Assembly: GCA_905182735.1 (NCBI GenBank)
Contig: CAJJCT010000012.1
Coordinates: 50,422-114,421, forward strand
Source: Candidatus Marivariicella framensis
GTDB lineage: Bacteria > Bacteroidota > Bacteroidia > Flavobacteriales > Flavobacteriaceae
Length of the DNA stretch: 64,000 nucleotides
Reading direction: 5' to 3'
The translations under genes and the position numbers were made by a program. The notes beneath the pieces are model-generated. The model searched no databases, had not been told where the DNA came from, and saw only the letters and a program-made list of their open reading frames with translations. Positions 34,639-44,191 of the stretch are shown here, piece by piece (the first letter of the stretch is position 1; each line of letters begins with the position of its first letter).

Positions 34639-37269
34639 TTAATTTAAACTTTCTAGTCTACTTTGAAGGTTTTCAATCTTTTCTCTGGAGTCATTAGCTT
34701 TTTTCATCTCTAACTCTATTACATCATTTGGAGCATTTTCAACAAAACGAGAATTCGATAATTTATTCATTATTGAACCAAGAAATTTTTCTAAATGTTT
34801 TAGTTCGTCATTAATTTTAATTGATTCTTTTTTTGAATCTATTTTTATTTCTAAAGGAATAAAAAATTCATTTACTCCTACTCTAAATACACCTCCTTTT
34901 TCTTTTATTTTTTTATTAGAAAATTCGATTTTATCAAGTTGTGCAAGCCTCAAAATAACTTCTGTAAATTTAATGGAGTTAGTTTTATAGTAAAAAAGAC
35001 TTAGTGGAAATTTTTGTTTTAAACTATTTTCTTTTCGAAAATGCCTTACAGATCCAACAATTTGCTTTAAAGTATCATAATTTTTCAAAACTGAGTTACT
35101 ATATTTTTTTTGAACCGGCCATGAACTAATAACTAAAGATTCTTTTTTGCTTCTTGATTTAATTATATGCCATATTTCTTCTGAAATAAAAGGCATAAAA
35201 GGATGAATTAATTTTAATATTTTTTGAAATTGAATCTTAATTTGATTAATTGATGTTTCATCAATTGAAGATCCATAATCAGGTTTGGTAATCTCTAGTA
35301 GCCAGGAACAAAAATCATCCCATATCAGTTTATAAACAGTCATTAATGCATCTGACATTCTATACTTTTCAAAATGATCGTCAACAGTTTCTAGAGCTTT
35401 ATTAAATGCATGTTCAAAACATAATATTGCGTCTTTAGAAGAAATGGGTTGATCAATTTTTGAATCTACGTTCCAGCTATCAATTAGACGATATGCATTC
35501 CAAATTTTATTAGTAAAATTTTTACCCTGTTTACACAAACTTTCATCAAATAACAAATCATTTCCAGCTGCAGAGCTAAGCATGAGTCCTACTCTTACAG
35601 CATCTGCCCCATATTCATTAATCAAACCTAATGCCTCTGGAGAATTACCCAATTGCTTAGACATTTTTCGTCCTTTTTGATCACGAACTATTCCTGTTAA
35701 ATACACTTTTGAGAAAGGAAATTTATCTCTAAATGCATAACCTGCCATTATCATTCTAGCTACCCAAAAAAATAATATATCTGGACCGGTTACCAAGTCT
35801 TGAGTTGGATAATAATAATTCACCTCTTCATTGTTAGGCTTATTTATTCCATCAAAAACTGAAATTGGCCATAACCACGAAGAAAACCATGTGTCTAAAA
35901 CATCAGCATCTTGCCTTAATTCTGAAATTAACATATTTGGGTTTCCAAATTTAATTATTGCTAATTCTAAAGCTTTTTCTTTTGACTCGGCAACTACATA
36001 ATGATCATTATTCTTTCCATAATAATATACTGGAATTCTGTGACCCCACCATAATTGCCTAGATATATTCCAATCTGTAATATTTTCCATCCAATTACGG
36101 TAAGTGTTTTTAAATTTTTTCGGAATTAATTGAACTTCATTTGCTTCTAAAACAGCCCCTATAGCAGGTTTTGCTAAATTTTTCATCTTCAAAAACCATT
36201 GTTCAGAAACTCGAGGTTCTATTATTGCGTTGGTTCTTTCTGATGTGCCTACTTTACTTGTATGATTTTCTTTTTTCACAAGACATCCAAGACCTTCCAT
36301 GTCTTTAACTATAGATTTTCTAACTGCAAATCTATCTTGCCCTTCATATTGCAAACCAAATGAATTTAGTGAACCATCAGGGTTTAAAATATCTATAAAA
36401 TCTAATTTATGTTTTTCTCCTAAGCTTTTATCATTTGGGTCATGAGCTGGAGTAACTTTTAAACAACCCGTTCCAAATTCAACATCAACATATTCATCGA
36501 GTATTATAGGTATAGATCTTCCACATATTGGTACTATTGCATTTTTTCCATGAAGATGTTTGTATCGATCGTCTTTTGGGTTAACACATATTGCTGTATC
36601 ACCTAGTATAGTTTCTGGTCTAGTTGTGGCGATTACAAGTGATTCATCATAACCATCAACCTTGTAAGAAATATAAAATAAACTACCTGTTTTTTCTTTA
36701 TGTATAACTTCCTCGTCTGACAAAGTAGTTTGAGCTTGTGGATCCCAATTCACCATTCTATATCCTTTGTATATCAATCCTTTATTATACAAATCAATAA
36801 AAACAGTAATTACTGATTTTGACATTTCAGGGTCTAATGTGAATTTGGTTCTATCCCAATCACAAGAACATCCAATTTTTTTTAACTGTTCAAGGATAAC
36901 TCCACCGTACTCATCGGTCCACTCCCAAGCATGCTTTAAAAATTCGTCACGTGAAAGATCTTTTTTTAAAATTCCTTTTTTTTTGAGTTTTTCAACAACT
37001 TTTGCTTCAGTAGCTATTGACGCATGATCTGTACCTGGAACCCAACAAGCGTTAAAGCCTCGCATTCTAGCTCTTCGGATAAGTATATCTTGTAAAGAAT
37101 TATTCATCATATGTCCCATATGTAAAACTCCAGTAACGTTAGGAGGGGGAATTACAATTGTATATGGCTTACGATTATCAGGAGTAGATTTAAAGAAATC
37201 ATTTTCTAACCAATATTTGTACCATTTATCTTCAACTGCCGATGGAACAAACTTTGTGGGAATTGACAT
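34639..37269 (-). CDS. valS: Valyl-tRNA synthetase
   Basis: An 876-residue class I synthetase. The HIGH motif is HMGH in PPPNVTGVLHMGHMMN, the second motif is KMSKQLGN in place of KMSKS, and an editing domain (ATTRPETILGDTA, GTGCLKVTPAHDPND) and the C-terminal coiled-coil arm are present. I placed the start at 37269 (MSIPTKFVPSAVEDKWY). An in-frame ATG 29 codons upstream runs through the promoter and adds an unrelated hydrophobic stretch. It is a stand-alone gene, divergent from murB. Confidence 0.96.
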   Translation of the reverse strand: MSIPTKFVPSAVEDKWYKYWLENDFFKSTPDNRKPYTIVIPPPNVTGVLHMGHMMNNSLQDILIRRARMRGFNACWVPGTDHASIATEAKVVEKLKKKGILKKDLSRDEFLKHAWEWTDEYGGVILEQLKKIGCSCDWDRTKFTLDPEMSKSVITVFIDLYNKGLIYKGYRMVNWDPQAQTTLSDEEVIHKEKTGSLFYISYKVDGYDESLVIATTRPETILGDTAICVNPKDDRYKHLHGKNAIVPICGRSIPIILDEYVDVEFGTGCLKVTPAHDPNDKSLGEKHKLDFIDILNPDGSLNSFGLQYEGQDRFAVRKSIVKDMEGLGCLVKKENHTSKVGTSERTNAIIEPRVSEQWFLKMKNLAKPAIGAVLEANEVQLIPKKFKNTYRNWMENITDWNISRQLWWGHRIPVYYYGKNNDHYVVAESKEKALELAIIKFGNPNMLISELRQDADVLDTWFSSWLWPISVFDGINKPNNEEVNYYYPTQDLVTGPDILFFWVARMIMAGYAFRDKFPFSKVYLTGIVRDQKGRKMSKQLGNSPEALGLINEYGADAVRVGLMLSSAAGNDLLFDESLCKQGKNFTNKIWNAYRLIDSWNVDSKIDQPISSKDAILCFEHAFNKALETVDDHFEKYRMSDALMTVYKLIWDDFCSWLLEITKPDYGSSIDETSINQIKIQFQKILKLIHPFMPFISEEIWHIIKSRSKKESLVISSWPVQKKYSNSVLKNYDTLKQIVGSVRHFRKENSLKQKFPLSLFYYKTNSIKFTEVILRLAQLDKIEFSNKKIKEKGGVFRVGVNEFFIPLEIKIDSKKESIKINDELKHLEKFLGSIMNKLSNSRFVENAPNDVIELEMKKANDSREKIENLQSRLESLN

Positions 37270-37292
37270 GTTTTTATCTAATTTATGCAATA

Positions 37293-37300
37293 CAAAAGTA
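37293..37300 (-). promoter_or_regulatory. Flavobacterial -7 box upstream of valS
   Basis: On the minus strand this reads TACTTTTG, 23 bases before the chosen valS start. It supports the start at 37269 rather than 37356. Confidence 0.45.
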
Positions 37301-37400
37301 ACAAGGCTGTTTGTATTTAAAAAACTTAATGATAAATGAATAAATCTAAAAAACAAAATAAAGCCTCTAAAGATTAATAAGTCTTTTCTATCTTAGATAA

Positions 37401-38405
37401 ATGATTCAATTAGAAGAAAATAAATCAATTGAAAATTTGACTACTATAGGAGTTAAAGGCACTACCTATCGATACTGCAAAATAGAGAAAACATCAAATT
37501 TGATTAGTATTCTTAAATCTAATTCTCTACCTATAAAAGTTTTGGGAGGTGGAAGTAATATTTTGTGGACTAAAAAATTTAATGGATTAACTATACATAT
37601 AAACACAAAGGGTGTTTCAGTTGAAAAAGAAACCAACTCGCATGTAATAGTTAATATTAATGCAGGCGAAAACTGGCATGAATTTGTGATTTGGTCAATA
37701 AGAAATAATTATGGAGGAGTTGAAAACCTAGCGCTAATTCCAGGAAATATTGGTGCTGCACCTATTCAAAATATAGGAGCTTATGGGGTAGAATTAAAAG
37801 AAGTGTTTGTGGAATGTTTAGCTATTAATATTAAAACTTTAAAATCTAAAGTATTTTCAGTTGAAGAATGTGAATTTGGATACAGAGATTCCATTTTTAA
37901 AAATCAAGAAAAAAACAATTATATAATAACCTCAGTTAAGGTTAAACTATCAAAAAAAGGTCACCATAAGTTTGCTACAAAATATGGGGATATTGAAAAA
38001 ATAGTTAAAAAAAATTCTCTTAGTCCATCAAAAATTGCAAAAGCTGTAATAGAAATTAGGACCTCAAAACTTCCTGACCCAAAGCAAATTGGAAATTGCG
38101 GTAGCTTTTTTAAAAATCCAATAATTGATGAGGTTCTGTTTGAGGTTTTACTAAAAAAATATCCTGAAATACCCAATTATCCATCTAAAAACAAATATAA
38201 AATTCCAGCTGCTTGGTTAATTGAAAAATTAAACTACAAAGGTTATCGAGATGGAGATGCGGGAGTTCATAAGGATCAAGCTTTAATACTAGTTAATTAT
38301 GGTAATTCTTCAGGACTCGAAATTTTCAATTTATCTAAAAAAATAAGGAAAGAAGTACTCGATGTTTTTGAAATTAATCTCACTCCAGAGGTTAATATCT
38401 GGTAG
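37401..38405 (+). CDS. murB: UDP-N-acetylenolpyruvoylglucosamine reductase
   Basis: A 334-residue FAD enzyme that reduces UDP-GlcNAc-enolpyruvate to UDP-MurNAc. It is a type I MurB: LGGGSNILW (FAD loop), ALIPGNIGAAPIQNIGAYGVE, FGYRDSIFK, and the catalytic serine in GNCGSFFKNP. The length agrees with the E. coli-like type. It ends nine bases before the convergent dtd stop. Confidence 0.96.
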   Translation: MIQLEENKSIENLTTIGVKGTTYRYCKIEKTSNLISILKSNSLPIKVLGGGSNILWTKKFNGLTIHINTKGVSVEKETNSHVIVNINAGENWHEFVIWSIRNNYGGVENLALIPGNIGAAPIQNIGAYGVELKEVFVECLAINIKTLKSKVFSVEECEFGYRDSIFKNQEKNNYIITSVKVKLSKKGHHKFATKYGDIEKIVKKNSLSPSKIAKAVIEIRTSKLPDPKQIGNCGSFFKNPIIDEVLFEVLLKKYPEIPNYPSKNKYKIPAAWLIEKLNYKGYRDGDAGVHKDQALILVNYGNSSGLEIFNLSKKIRKEVLDVFEINLTPEVNIW

Positions 38406-38414
38406 CTACCACCC

Positions 38415-38867
38415 CTACTGCTTATCCTTAGAATCCATCCATATGGTAACGGGTCCATCATTAACTAGCTCAACTTTCATGTTTGCTCTAAAAATACCAG
38501 TCTGAATTAGCTTTCCTAATGAAAACTCTAACTCTGTAATAAGTTTTTTATACATTAAATTAGCATGGTTTTGACCTGAAGCTTTTATATACGAAGGTCT
38601 ATTTCCTTTTTTCAAAGAAGCCATTAAAGTAAACTGACTCACGACTAAAACTTCCCCCTCTATATCTTTGACTGATAAGTTCATTGCATTATTTGAATCA
38701 TTAAATATTCTCAAATTAATAACCTTATTTACTAACCAATTAATATCATCATGATTATCAAAATCTTCAACTCCTTGAAAAACCAACAATCCTTTGTCAA
38801 TTTTTCCAACTATTTCATTTGACACTAAAACTTGCGCTTTTTCAACTCTTTGAATTAAAAGTCTCAT
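38415..38867 (-). CDS. dtd: D-aminoacyl-tRNA deacylase
   Basis: A 150-residue DTD protein with both active-site motifs, SQFTL (SQFTLMASLKKGNRPS) and NDGPVTI near the C-terminus. It hydrolyses D-amino acids from mischarged tRNA. It overlaps the upstream rsgA stop by four bases (ATGA), so the two are translationally coupled. Confidence 0.95.
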   Translation of the reverse strand: MRLLIQRVEKAQVLVSNEIVGKIDKGLLVFQGVEDFDNHDDINWLVNKVINLRIFNDSNNAMNLSVKDIEGEVLVVSQFTLMASLKKGNRPSYIKASGQNHANLMYKKLITELEFSLGKLIQTGIFRANMKVELVNDGPVTIWMDSKDKQ

Positions 38868-39796
38868 AAGTTCCTATAAGTTCTATCATCCTCTAAAAGT
38901 TGAATATAGCTTTTGTAACGAGAAGATGAAATCAACATATTATCAATAGCACTTTTAACTTCACAACCTGGCTCCTTGACATGGAGACAATCCTTGAATT
39001 TACATTTTTGAGAAAATTTATTAAATTCGGGAAAATATTTACTTATTTCATTTTTTTCCATATCTACCAATCCAAAACCTTTTATACCTGGAGTGTCTAT
39101 CAACTTAGCTCCATTTCCTAAATCAAACATTTCGGCAAATGTTGTTGTATGCTGACCTTGCTGATGTTGTTGAGAAATTGAAGAAGTACGAAGATTAAGG
39201 TTAGGAGATAAAGCATTTATTAGTGTTGATTTTCCAACTCCAGAGTGTCCTGAAAACATACAAACTTTATTTGAAATTACGTTCTGTAATTTGTTCACGT
39301 TTTGTCTCTTTAATGCTGAGATTTTTATACAATTATAGCCAATATTTTCATATATTTTTACCAATTCGTTAGTTTTAGATTTTATATTGGAATCATAAGT
39401 GTCAATTTTATTAAATATTAAAGTTGAATTAACTTTATATGCCTCGGCTGTAACTAAGAATCTATCAATAAAAGCACATGAAGTTGGAGGATTATTGACT
39501 GTTATTAATAAAAATGCATGATCAATGTTTGCAGCAATAATGTGAGTTTGTTTAGATAGATTTACAGATTTTCTTACTATATAATTTTCTCGTGGTTTAA
39601 TTTCAACAATTAATCCGTTATTCTCCCCAAATGATGGATCTTCCATGACGACAACTTTGTCTCCAACGACTACAGGATTAGTAGATTTAATGCCATCTAA
39701 CCTCAGCTTGCCTTTAATGCGGCAATTAATAATTTTAGCAGCAGTAACAACTTTATACCAACTACCCGTAGAACGATATACTGTACCTAAAATCAC
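38864..39796 (-). CDS. rsgA: Ribosome small-subunit GTPase RsgA
   Basis: A 310-residue circularly permuted GTPase for 30S maturation. The N-terminal OB fold is followed by the permuted GTP motifs: NKID first, then the P-loop GHSGVGKST and DTPGIKGFG. The C-terminal zinc finger carries CKFKDCLHVKEPGC. It is co-translated with dtd and divergent from gpmI. Confidence 0.96.
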   Translation of the reverse strand: MILGTVYRSTGSWYKVVTAAKIINCRIKGKLRLDGIKSTNPVVVGDKVVVMEDPSFGENNGLIVEIKPRENYIVRKSVNLSKQTHIIAANIDHAFLLITVNNPPTSCAFIDRFLVTAEAYKVNSTLIFNKIDTYDSNIKSKTNELVKIYENIGYNCIKISALKRQNVNKLQNVISNKVCMFSGHSGVGKSTLINALSPNLNLRTSSISQQHQQGQHTTTFAEMFDLGNGAKLIDTPGIKGFGLVDMEKNEISKYFPEFNKFSQKCKFKDCLHVKEPGCEVKSAIDNMLISSSRYKSYIQLLEDDRTYRNL

Positions 39797-39861
39797 TTTT
39801 TTTCACAAAGTAACAATATTTTTTTTCGTTCGCATAGTCACAAATAAGCTTATTGAATTGT

Positions 39862-39869
39862 TATCTTTG
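39862..39869 (+). promoter_or_regulatory. Flavobacterial -7 box upstream of gpmI
   Basis: TATCTTTG ends 17 bases before the gpmI ATG and may drive the long plus-strand run that follows. Confidence 0.5.
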
Positions 39870-39886
39870 AATATATAACATTCAAA

Positions 39887-41398
39887 ATGTCAAAAGCTTT
39901 ATTAATGATTCTTGATGGTTGGGGTAAAACAAAAAACCCTTCTGTGTCAGCAATTACAAATGCTAAAACACCTTTCATCGACAGCCTATATGAAAATTAC
40001 TCTAACGCTGAGTTACTTACTCATGGAAAACACGTTGGCCTTCCTGAGGATCAAATGGGAAATAGTGAGGTCGGTCATATGAATTTAGGGGCTGGAAGAA
40101 TTATTTACCAAGATCTGGCTAAAATTAATAAGATTATTGAAAACAATAAATTAAAAGAAGAAAAAACAATAATAGAGGCTTATAACTATGCTAAGAAAAA
40201 TAATAAAAAAGTTCATTTTTTAGGTTTACTTTCTAATGGAGGTGTACATTCTCATATCAACCATTTAATTGAATTATTAAAAATTGCTAAGAGTGAGAAT
40301 TTAAATAAACTTTATATTCATGCTTTTACTGACGGTAGAGATGTTGATCCAAAATCGGCAATTGATTTTATTAAAGAAATAGAACCAGTACTCAAGAAAA
40401 CTGGTGCTAAAATTGCTACACTTATTGGTAGGTATTTCGCTATGGATAGAGATCAAAGATGGGAAAGAGTTAAAAAAGCACATAATCTTTTACTAAAAAA
40501 TGAAGGAAAGAATACTGATGATTTAATAGGGGAATTAGAATCAAATTACTTGAAAGGGATTACCGATGAGTTCATTCCTCCCTTAGTTAACACAATAAGC
40601 AATCAACCCGTAGCTAAAATTGAGGAAAATGACATAGTGATTTTTTTCAACTTCCGAACTGACAGAGGAAGACAATTAACTCAGTCATTAACTCAAAAAT
40701 CATATCCGAAATTTAAAATAAATCCGATCAAACTCTATTTCTTAACTCTTACAAAGTATGATTCATTATTTAAAAATATTAAAGTAATTTTTGATAAAGA
40801 AAATTTAAAAGATACCTTAGGAGAGGTTATATCTATGGCTGGAAAAACTCAAGTTCGAATAGCAGAGACTGAAAAATATCCTCATGTTACCTTTTTCTTC
40901 AATGGAGGAAGAGAAAAAGCTTTCAAAAATGAGGATAGAATTTTATGTCCATCACCAAAAGTAGCAACCTATGACTTAAAACCTGAAATGTCCGCTTTTG
41001 AAATAAAAAATTCAATTATAAAAAAAATGAATGATGATCAACCTGACTTTATATGTTTAAATTTTGCAAACCCAGATATGGTTGGCCATACTGGAAATCT
41101 TAATGCAGCAATAAAGGCTTGTGAATTTGTTGATTCATGTACTAGTGAAGTAATTACGGCTGCTATAAAAATGAACTATACTAGTTTAATAATTGCAGAT
41201 CATGGAAATTGTGAAAACATGATTAACAATGACGGAACTCCAAATACAGCACACACAACCAATCCAGTTCCAGTTATTCTAGTGGATAGTAAAAAGAGAA
41301 AAATTAATAATGGGGTTTTGGGGAATATTGCACCCACAATCTTGGATATCCTAGATATTAAAAAGCCTGAAGCTATGAAGATGAATTCACTATTGTAA
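39887..41398 (+). CDS. gpmI: 2,3-bisphosphoglycerate-independent phosphoglycerate mutase
   Basis: A 503-residue alkaline-phosphatase-superfamily enzyme of glycolysis. The catalytic serine is S60 in QMGNSEVGH; the metal-binding sites are LDGWG at the N-terminus and DHGNCENM near the end, and DGRDVDPKS and FNFRTDRGRQL bind substrate. It is the first gene of a plus-strand run that continues with short gaps to 48903. Confidence 0.97.
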   Translation: MSKALLMILDGWGKTKNPSVSAITNAKTPFIDSLYENYSNAELLTHGKHVGLPEDQMGNSEVGHMNLGAGRIIYQDLAKINKIIENNKLKEEKTIIEAYNYAKKNNKKVHFLGLLSNGGVHSHINHLIELLKIAKSENLNKLYIHAFTDGRDVDPKSAIDFIKEIEPVLKKTGAKIATLIGRYFAMDRDQRWERVKKAHNLLLKNEGKNTDDLIGELESNYLKGITDEFIPPLVNTISNQPVAKIEENDIVIFFNFRTDRGRQLTQSLTQKSYPKFKINPIKLYFLTLTKYDSLFKNIKVIFDKENLKDTLGEVISMAGKTQVRIAETEKYPHVTFFFNGGREKAFKNEDRILCPSPKVATYDLKPEMSAFEIKNSIIKKMNDDQPDFICLNFANPDMVGHTGNLNAAIKACEFVDSCTSEVITAAIKMNYTSLIIADHGNCENMINNDGTPNTAHTTNPVPVILVDSKKRKINNGVLGNIAPTILDILDIKKPEAMKMNSLL

Positions 41399-41405
41399 TT
41401 TACAG

Positions 41406-41954
41406 ATGAAAAAAGTAATATATATAATATTTATTCTACTTGGTTGTAATTCAAGCTTATCTCCACTTCCGATTATTTATGGAGAGACTATAGAGGGAGA
41501 ACCGTTTATAATGGGTAAAATAAATCGTCAAAATTTACTTATATATGAGCACAGTGAATGGTTTCAAGAAGAATATAATAGATATAAAGTTCCCATTGGA
41601 TGGGTTGAAAAAAATAAAGTTTTATTAAAAAAAATGAATCTTAAGTTGTTTTTGGGAACATGGTGTGAGGATTCTGAAAGAGAAGTACCTGGGATGCTTA
41701 AGCTTATCGATTATTCCGGTTTTGATCTTTCTAAAATTGAAATGTATGCTGTTTCTGGAGAAAAACATACACCTGATAATTATGAAAAAGGACTAAACAT
41801 AACAAATGTTCCTACATTAATTTTTTATAAAAACGGAAAAGAAATAAATCGATTTGTAGAATTTCCTAATATTTCTTTAGCAAAAGATTTGGAGACTATT
41901 ATTCAAGGTGAATCATATAAAAACCCCTATTATGAAATTCTAATAGATGAGTAA
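41406..41954 (+). CDS. Thioredoxin-like lipoprotein with CxxS motif
   Basis: A 182-residue protein with a lipoprotein signal (FILLGCNSS, Cys14) and a thioredoxin-like fold. The active-site place is TWCEDSEREVP: CEDS (87-90), a single-cysteine CxxS motif as in many Bacteroidota homologues. A cis-proline loop is visible as TNVPTLIFYKNG. It is anchored in the envelope and may act as an isomerase-like or glutathionylation-type thiol protein rather than a dithiol oxidoreductase. It overlaps the map start by eight bases. Confidence 0.82.
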   Translation: MKKVIYIIFILLGCNSSLSPLPIIYGETIEGEPFIMGKINRQNLLIYEHSEWFQEEYNRYKVPIGWVEKNKVLLKKMNLKLFLGTWCEDSEREVPGMLKLIDYSGFDLSKIEMYAVSGEKHTPDNYEKGLNITNVPTLIFYKNGKEINRFVEFPNISLAKDLETIIQGESYKNPYYEILIDE

Positions 41955-42768
41955 AGTTGTTATAAAGTCAAGAGAAGAAATTGAATTAATTCGAGAAAGT
42001 GCTATCATAGTGTCTAAAACGCTAGGAATGCTTACTTCAGAAATTATTCCAGGAGTAACAACTCTTAAATTAGACAAACTAGCTGAAACTTTTATAAGGG
42101 ATAATGGGGCAGAGCCTGGTTTTTTAGGTCTTTATGATTTTCCTAATACTTTATGTGTATCACCAAACTCTCAAGTTGTTCATGGAATTCCCAATGACAC
42201 TCCACTCAAAGAGGGTGATGTTCTCTCCATTGACTGTGGAGCGCTTAAAGATGGGTTTTATGGTGATCATGCATACACTTTTCCCGTTGGGGAAATAGAT
42301 TCAAAAATCAAACTTTTATTAGAAACAACAAAAGAATCTTTATACAAGGGTATCGCAGAGTTTAAAGCTGGAAATAGAGTAGGAGATATTGGCTATGCGA
42401 TTCAATATCATTGCGAATCAAAAGGATATGGCGTTGTAAGAGAACTTGTTGGACATGGTCTAGGTAAAACAATGCATGAGTCACCTGAAATTGCAAATTA
42501 TGGAAAAAGAGGACAAGGAAAAAAACTTGAAAACGGGATGGTTTTAGCTATAGAACCGATGATCAATATGGGAACTCATAAGATCAAACATTTAAAAGAT
42601 GGTTGGAGTATTATCACCAAAGACAATCTGCCAAGTGCTCATTTTGAGCATAACATAGCTCTAATAGATGGGAAGCCTAATTTACTTTCTACTTTTAAGT
42701 ATATAGATTCAGCTCAAGGAATTAATTCTAATCAAGAATTACCCTTTTTAGGCTCTGAAACAATTTAA
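41947..42768 (+). CDS. map: Methionine aminopeptidase, type I
   Basis: A 273-residue MetAP. The metal ligands occur in the expected order: two aspartates in DCGALKDGFYGDHAYTF, His in GHGLGKTMHESP, Glu in AIEPM and Glu in HFEHNIAL. It removes the initiator methionine from nascent proteins. It sits between the thioredoxin-like lipoprotein and the methyltransferase, with an overlap on one side and two bases on the other. Confidence 0.96.
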   Translation: MSKVVIKSREEIELIRESAIIVSKTLGMLTSEIIPGVTTLKLDKLAETFIRDNGAEPGFLGLYDFPNTLCVSPNSQVVHGIPNDTPLKEGDVLSIDCGALKDGFYGDHAYTFPVGEIDSKIKLLLETTKESLYKGIAEFKAGNRVGDIGYAIQYHCESKGYGVVRELVGHGLGKTMHESPEIANYGKRGQGKKLENGMVLAIEPMINMGTHKIKHLKDGWSIITKDNLPSAHFEHNIALIDGKPNLLSTFKYIDSAQGINSNQELPFLGSETI

Positions 42769-42770
42769 TA

Positions 42771-43523
42771 ATGCAAATAATTCTTAAAATTTTTCCAAGG
42801 ATAGTTTTAATCAAACTAAGTATCTTACTTCAACCACTACTTTCCTTGGTCTTTAAAGGTTCTAAGTTTACAGATCCAATTAACGGGAAAAAGTATAGTC
42901 GATTTCTTTCTTATGGTTACAATAAAATTAGGCCCAACGCCCTTTCCCCTGGCACACTTTCATTAGAAAGGCATAGATTATTATGGTTATATCTTACAAG
43001 CGACCATAATTTAGAAAATCAATTTTTAAATGTTTTACATGTAGCACCAGAACAAGTTTTTTATAAAAAATTTAAAAATTTTAAAAACTGGACATATACA
43101 ACCACAGATTTAAATTCACCCCTGGCAGATGTAAAAGCAAATTTATGTAACCTTCCATTTAAAAATGAAACTTACGATTTGATCTTGTGTAATCATGTAC
43201 TTGAGCATATTATTGATGATATAAAGGCAATGAGAGAAATTTATAGAGTTTTAAAAAAAGGTGGGAAAGCTATTCTTCAGGTTCCTTTAGATGCGGAAAA
43301 AGAAAAAAGCTATGAAGACCACACAATAATTAATCCTAAAGATCGAAATAAGCATTTTGGTCAGTATGATCATGTTCGAATTTATGGTATGGATTTTTTT
43401 AACAGGTTATCTAATATTGGATTCAAGTGTGAAAAAATTGATTTAACATCTAAACTTTCTGATAGAGATATCATAAAATACGGTTTGGTTAAAGGAGAAC
43501 TAATACCTGTAGCTTGGAAATAA
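42771..43523 (+). CDS. Class I SAM-dependent methyltransferase
   Basis: A 250-residue methyltransferase of the Methyltransf_11 type. The SAM loop reads LHVAPEQVFYKKF (about 84-96), followed by TTDLNSPLADVKANLCNLPF and LILCNHVLEHIIDDIKAMREIYRVLKKGG, which is a strong match to the post-I and motif II regions. There is a hydrophobic N-terminus (LKIFPRIVLIKLSILLQPLLSLVF, shown here only as a description of its character) that may associate with the membrane. Its place directly before the TIGR04282-type transferase and the glycosyltransferases suggests a lipid- or glycan-related substrate; this is inference. Confidence 0.85.
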   Translation: MQIILKIFPRIVLIKLSILLQPLLSLVFKGSKFTDPINGKKYSRFLSYGYNKIRPNALSPGTLSLERHRLLWLYLTSDHNLENQFLNVLHVAPEQVFYKKFKNFKNWTYTTTDLNSPLADVKANLCNLPFKNETYDLILCNHVLEHIIDDIKAMREIYRVLKKGGKAILQVPLDAEKEKSYEDHTIINPKDRNKHFGQYDHVRIYGMDFFNRLSNIGFKCEKIDLTSKLSDRDIIKYGLVKGELIPVAWK

Positions 43524-43531
43524 TATTAAAG

Positions 43532-44140
43532 ATGGAAAACACTTTAGTTCTTGTATTTTGTAAAAACTCTTTAATTGGAAAAGTCAAAACAAGGCTTGCA
43601 AAATCCATTGGTAAAGCTGAAGCCTTAAAGGTTTATAACCTCATTATAAATAAAACCATTTCAGTTTTAAAACAGCTAGATCACGATATTGTTGTGTTTC
43701 ATAGTGATTTTATACCTAATGACAATAATTGGTCGTTTACAAAATACCAAAAGGTTCAGAATGGAAAAGATTTAGGTAGTCGAATGAATAAAGCATTTAA
43801 ATGGGGGTTTGAAGTGGGCTATAAAAACATCTGTGTTGTCGGAACTGACCTTTGGAGTATTGAAAAAAAAATTTTCAAGAAAGCCTTTAATGCCTTAAAG
43901 AATAATGATGTTGTTTTTGGCCCTGCTTCAGATGGTGGTTACTATTTATTGGGCTTAAAAAAATTAAGTGATTCGATTTTTAGTATTAAATCATGGGGTT
44001 CTTCAAAAGTACTTGAAGACAGTATTAATCAAGTTGATTATAAAAGTTCGATTTTTTATCTTACAGAATTAAATGATATTGATACTGAAGAAGACATAAA
44101 TAAACATAATGATTTAAAAGTCTTAATTCAAAAATCATAG
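43532..44140 (+). CDS. TIGR04282-type glycosyltransferase (rSAM/selenodomain-associated transferase 1-like)
   Basis: A 202-residue nucleotidyl/glycosyltransferase-like protein. The start is ATG 43532; a TTG further upstream would overlap the methyltransferase. Motifs: LVFCKNSLIGKVKTRLAKSIG (nucleotide loop), VVGTDLW (metal-binding DxD-like) and FGPASDGGYYLLGLK. The family was named from arsenosugar and radical-SAM-linked clusters but is also widespread outside them. No radical-SAM or ArsM gene is visible here, so a role in arsenosugar formation is not supported. Confidence 0.82.
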   Translation: MENTLVLVFCKNSLIGKVKTRLAKSIGKAEALKVYNLIINKTISVLKQLDHDIVVFHSDFIPNDNNWSFTKYQKVQNGKDLGSRMNKAFKWGFEVGYKNICVVGTDLWSIEKKIFKKAFNALKNNDVVFGPASDGGYYLLGLKKLSDSIFSIKSWGSSKVLEDSINQVDYKSSIFYLTELNDIDTEEDINKHNDLKVLIQKS

Positions 44141-44191
44141 AAGTCTCTGGTAAGGAGTTTAAAATTTTAAAATCAAATTGTAAATTGTAAT

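Noticed and set aside
38401..38410. Perfect ten-base palindrome GGTAGCTACC at the murB stop
   Set aside because: It has no loop and no T run, spans the stop codon, and is short enough to occur by chance; I do not call it a terminator or operator.
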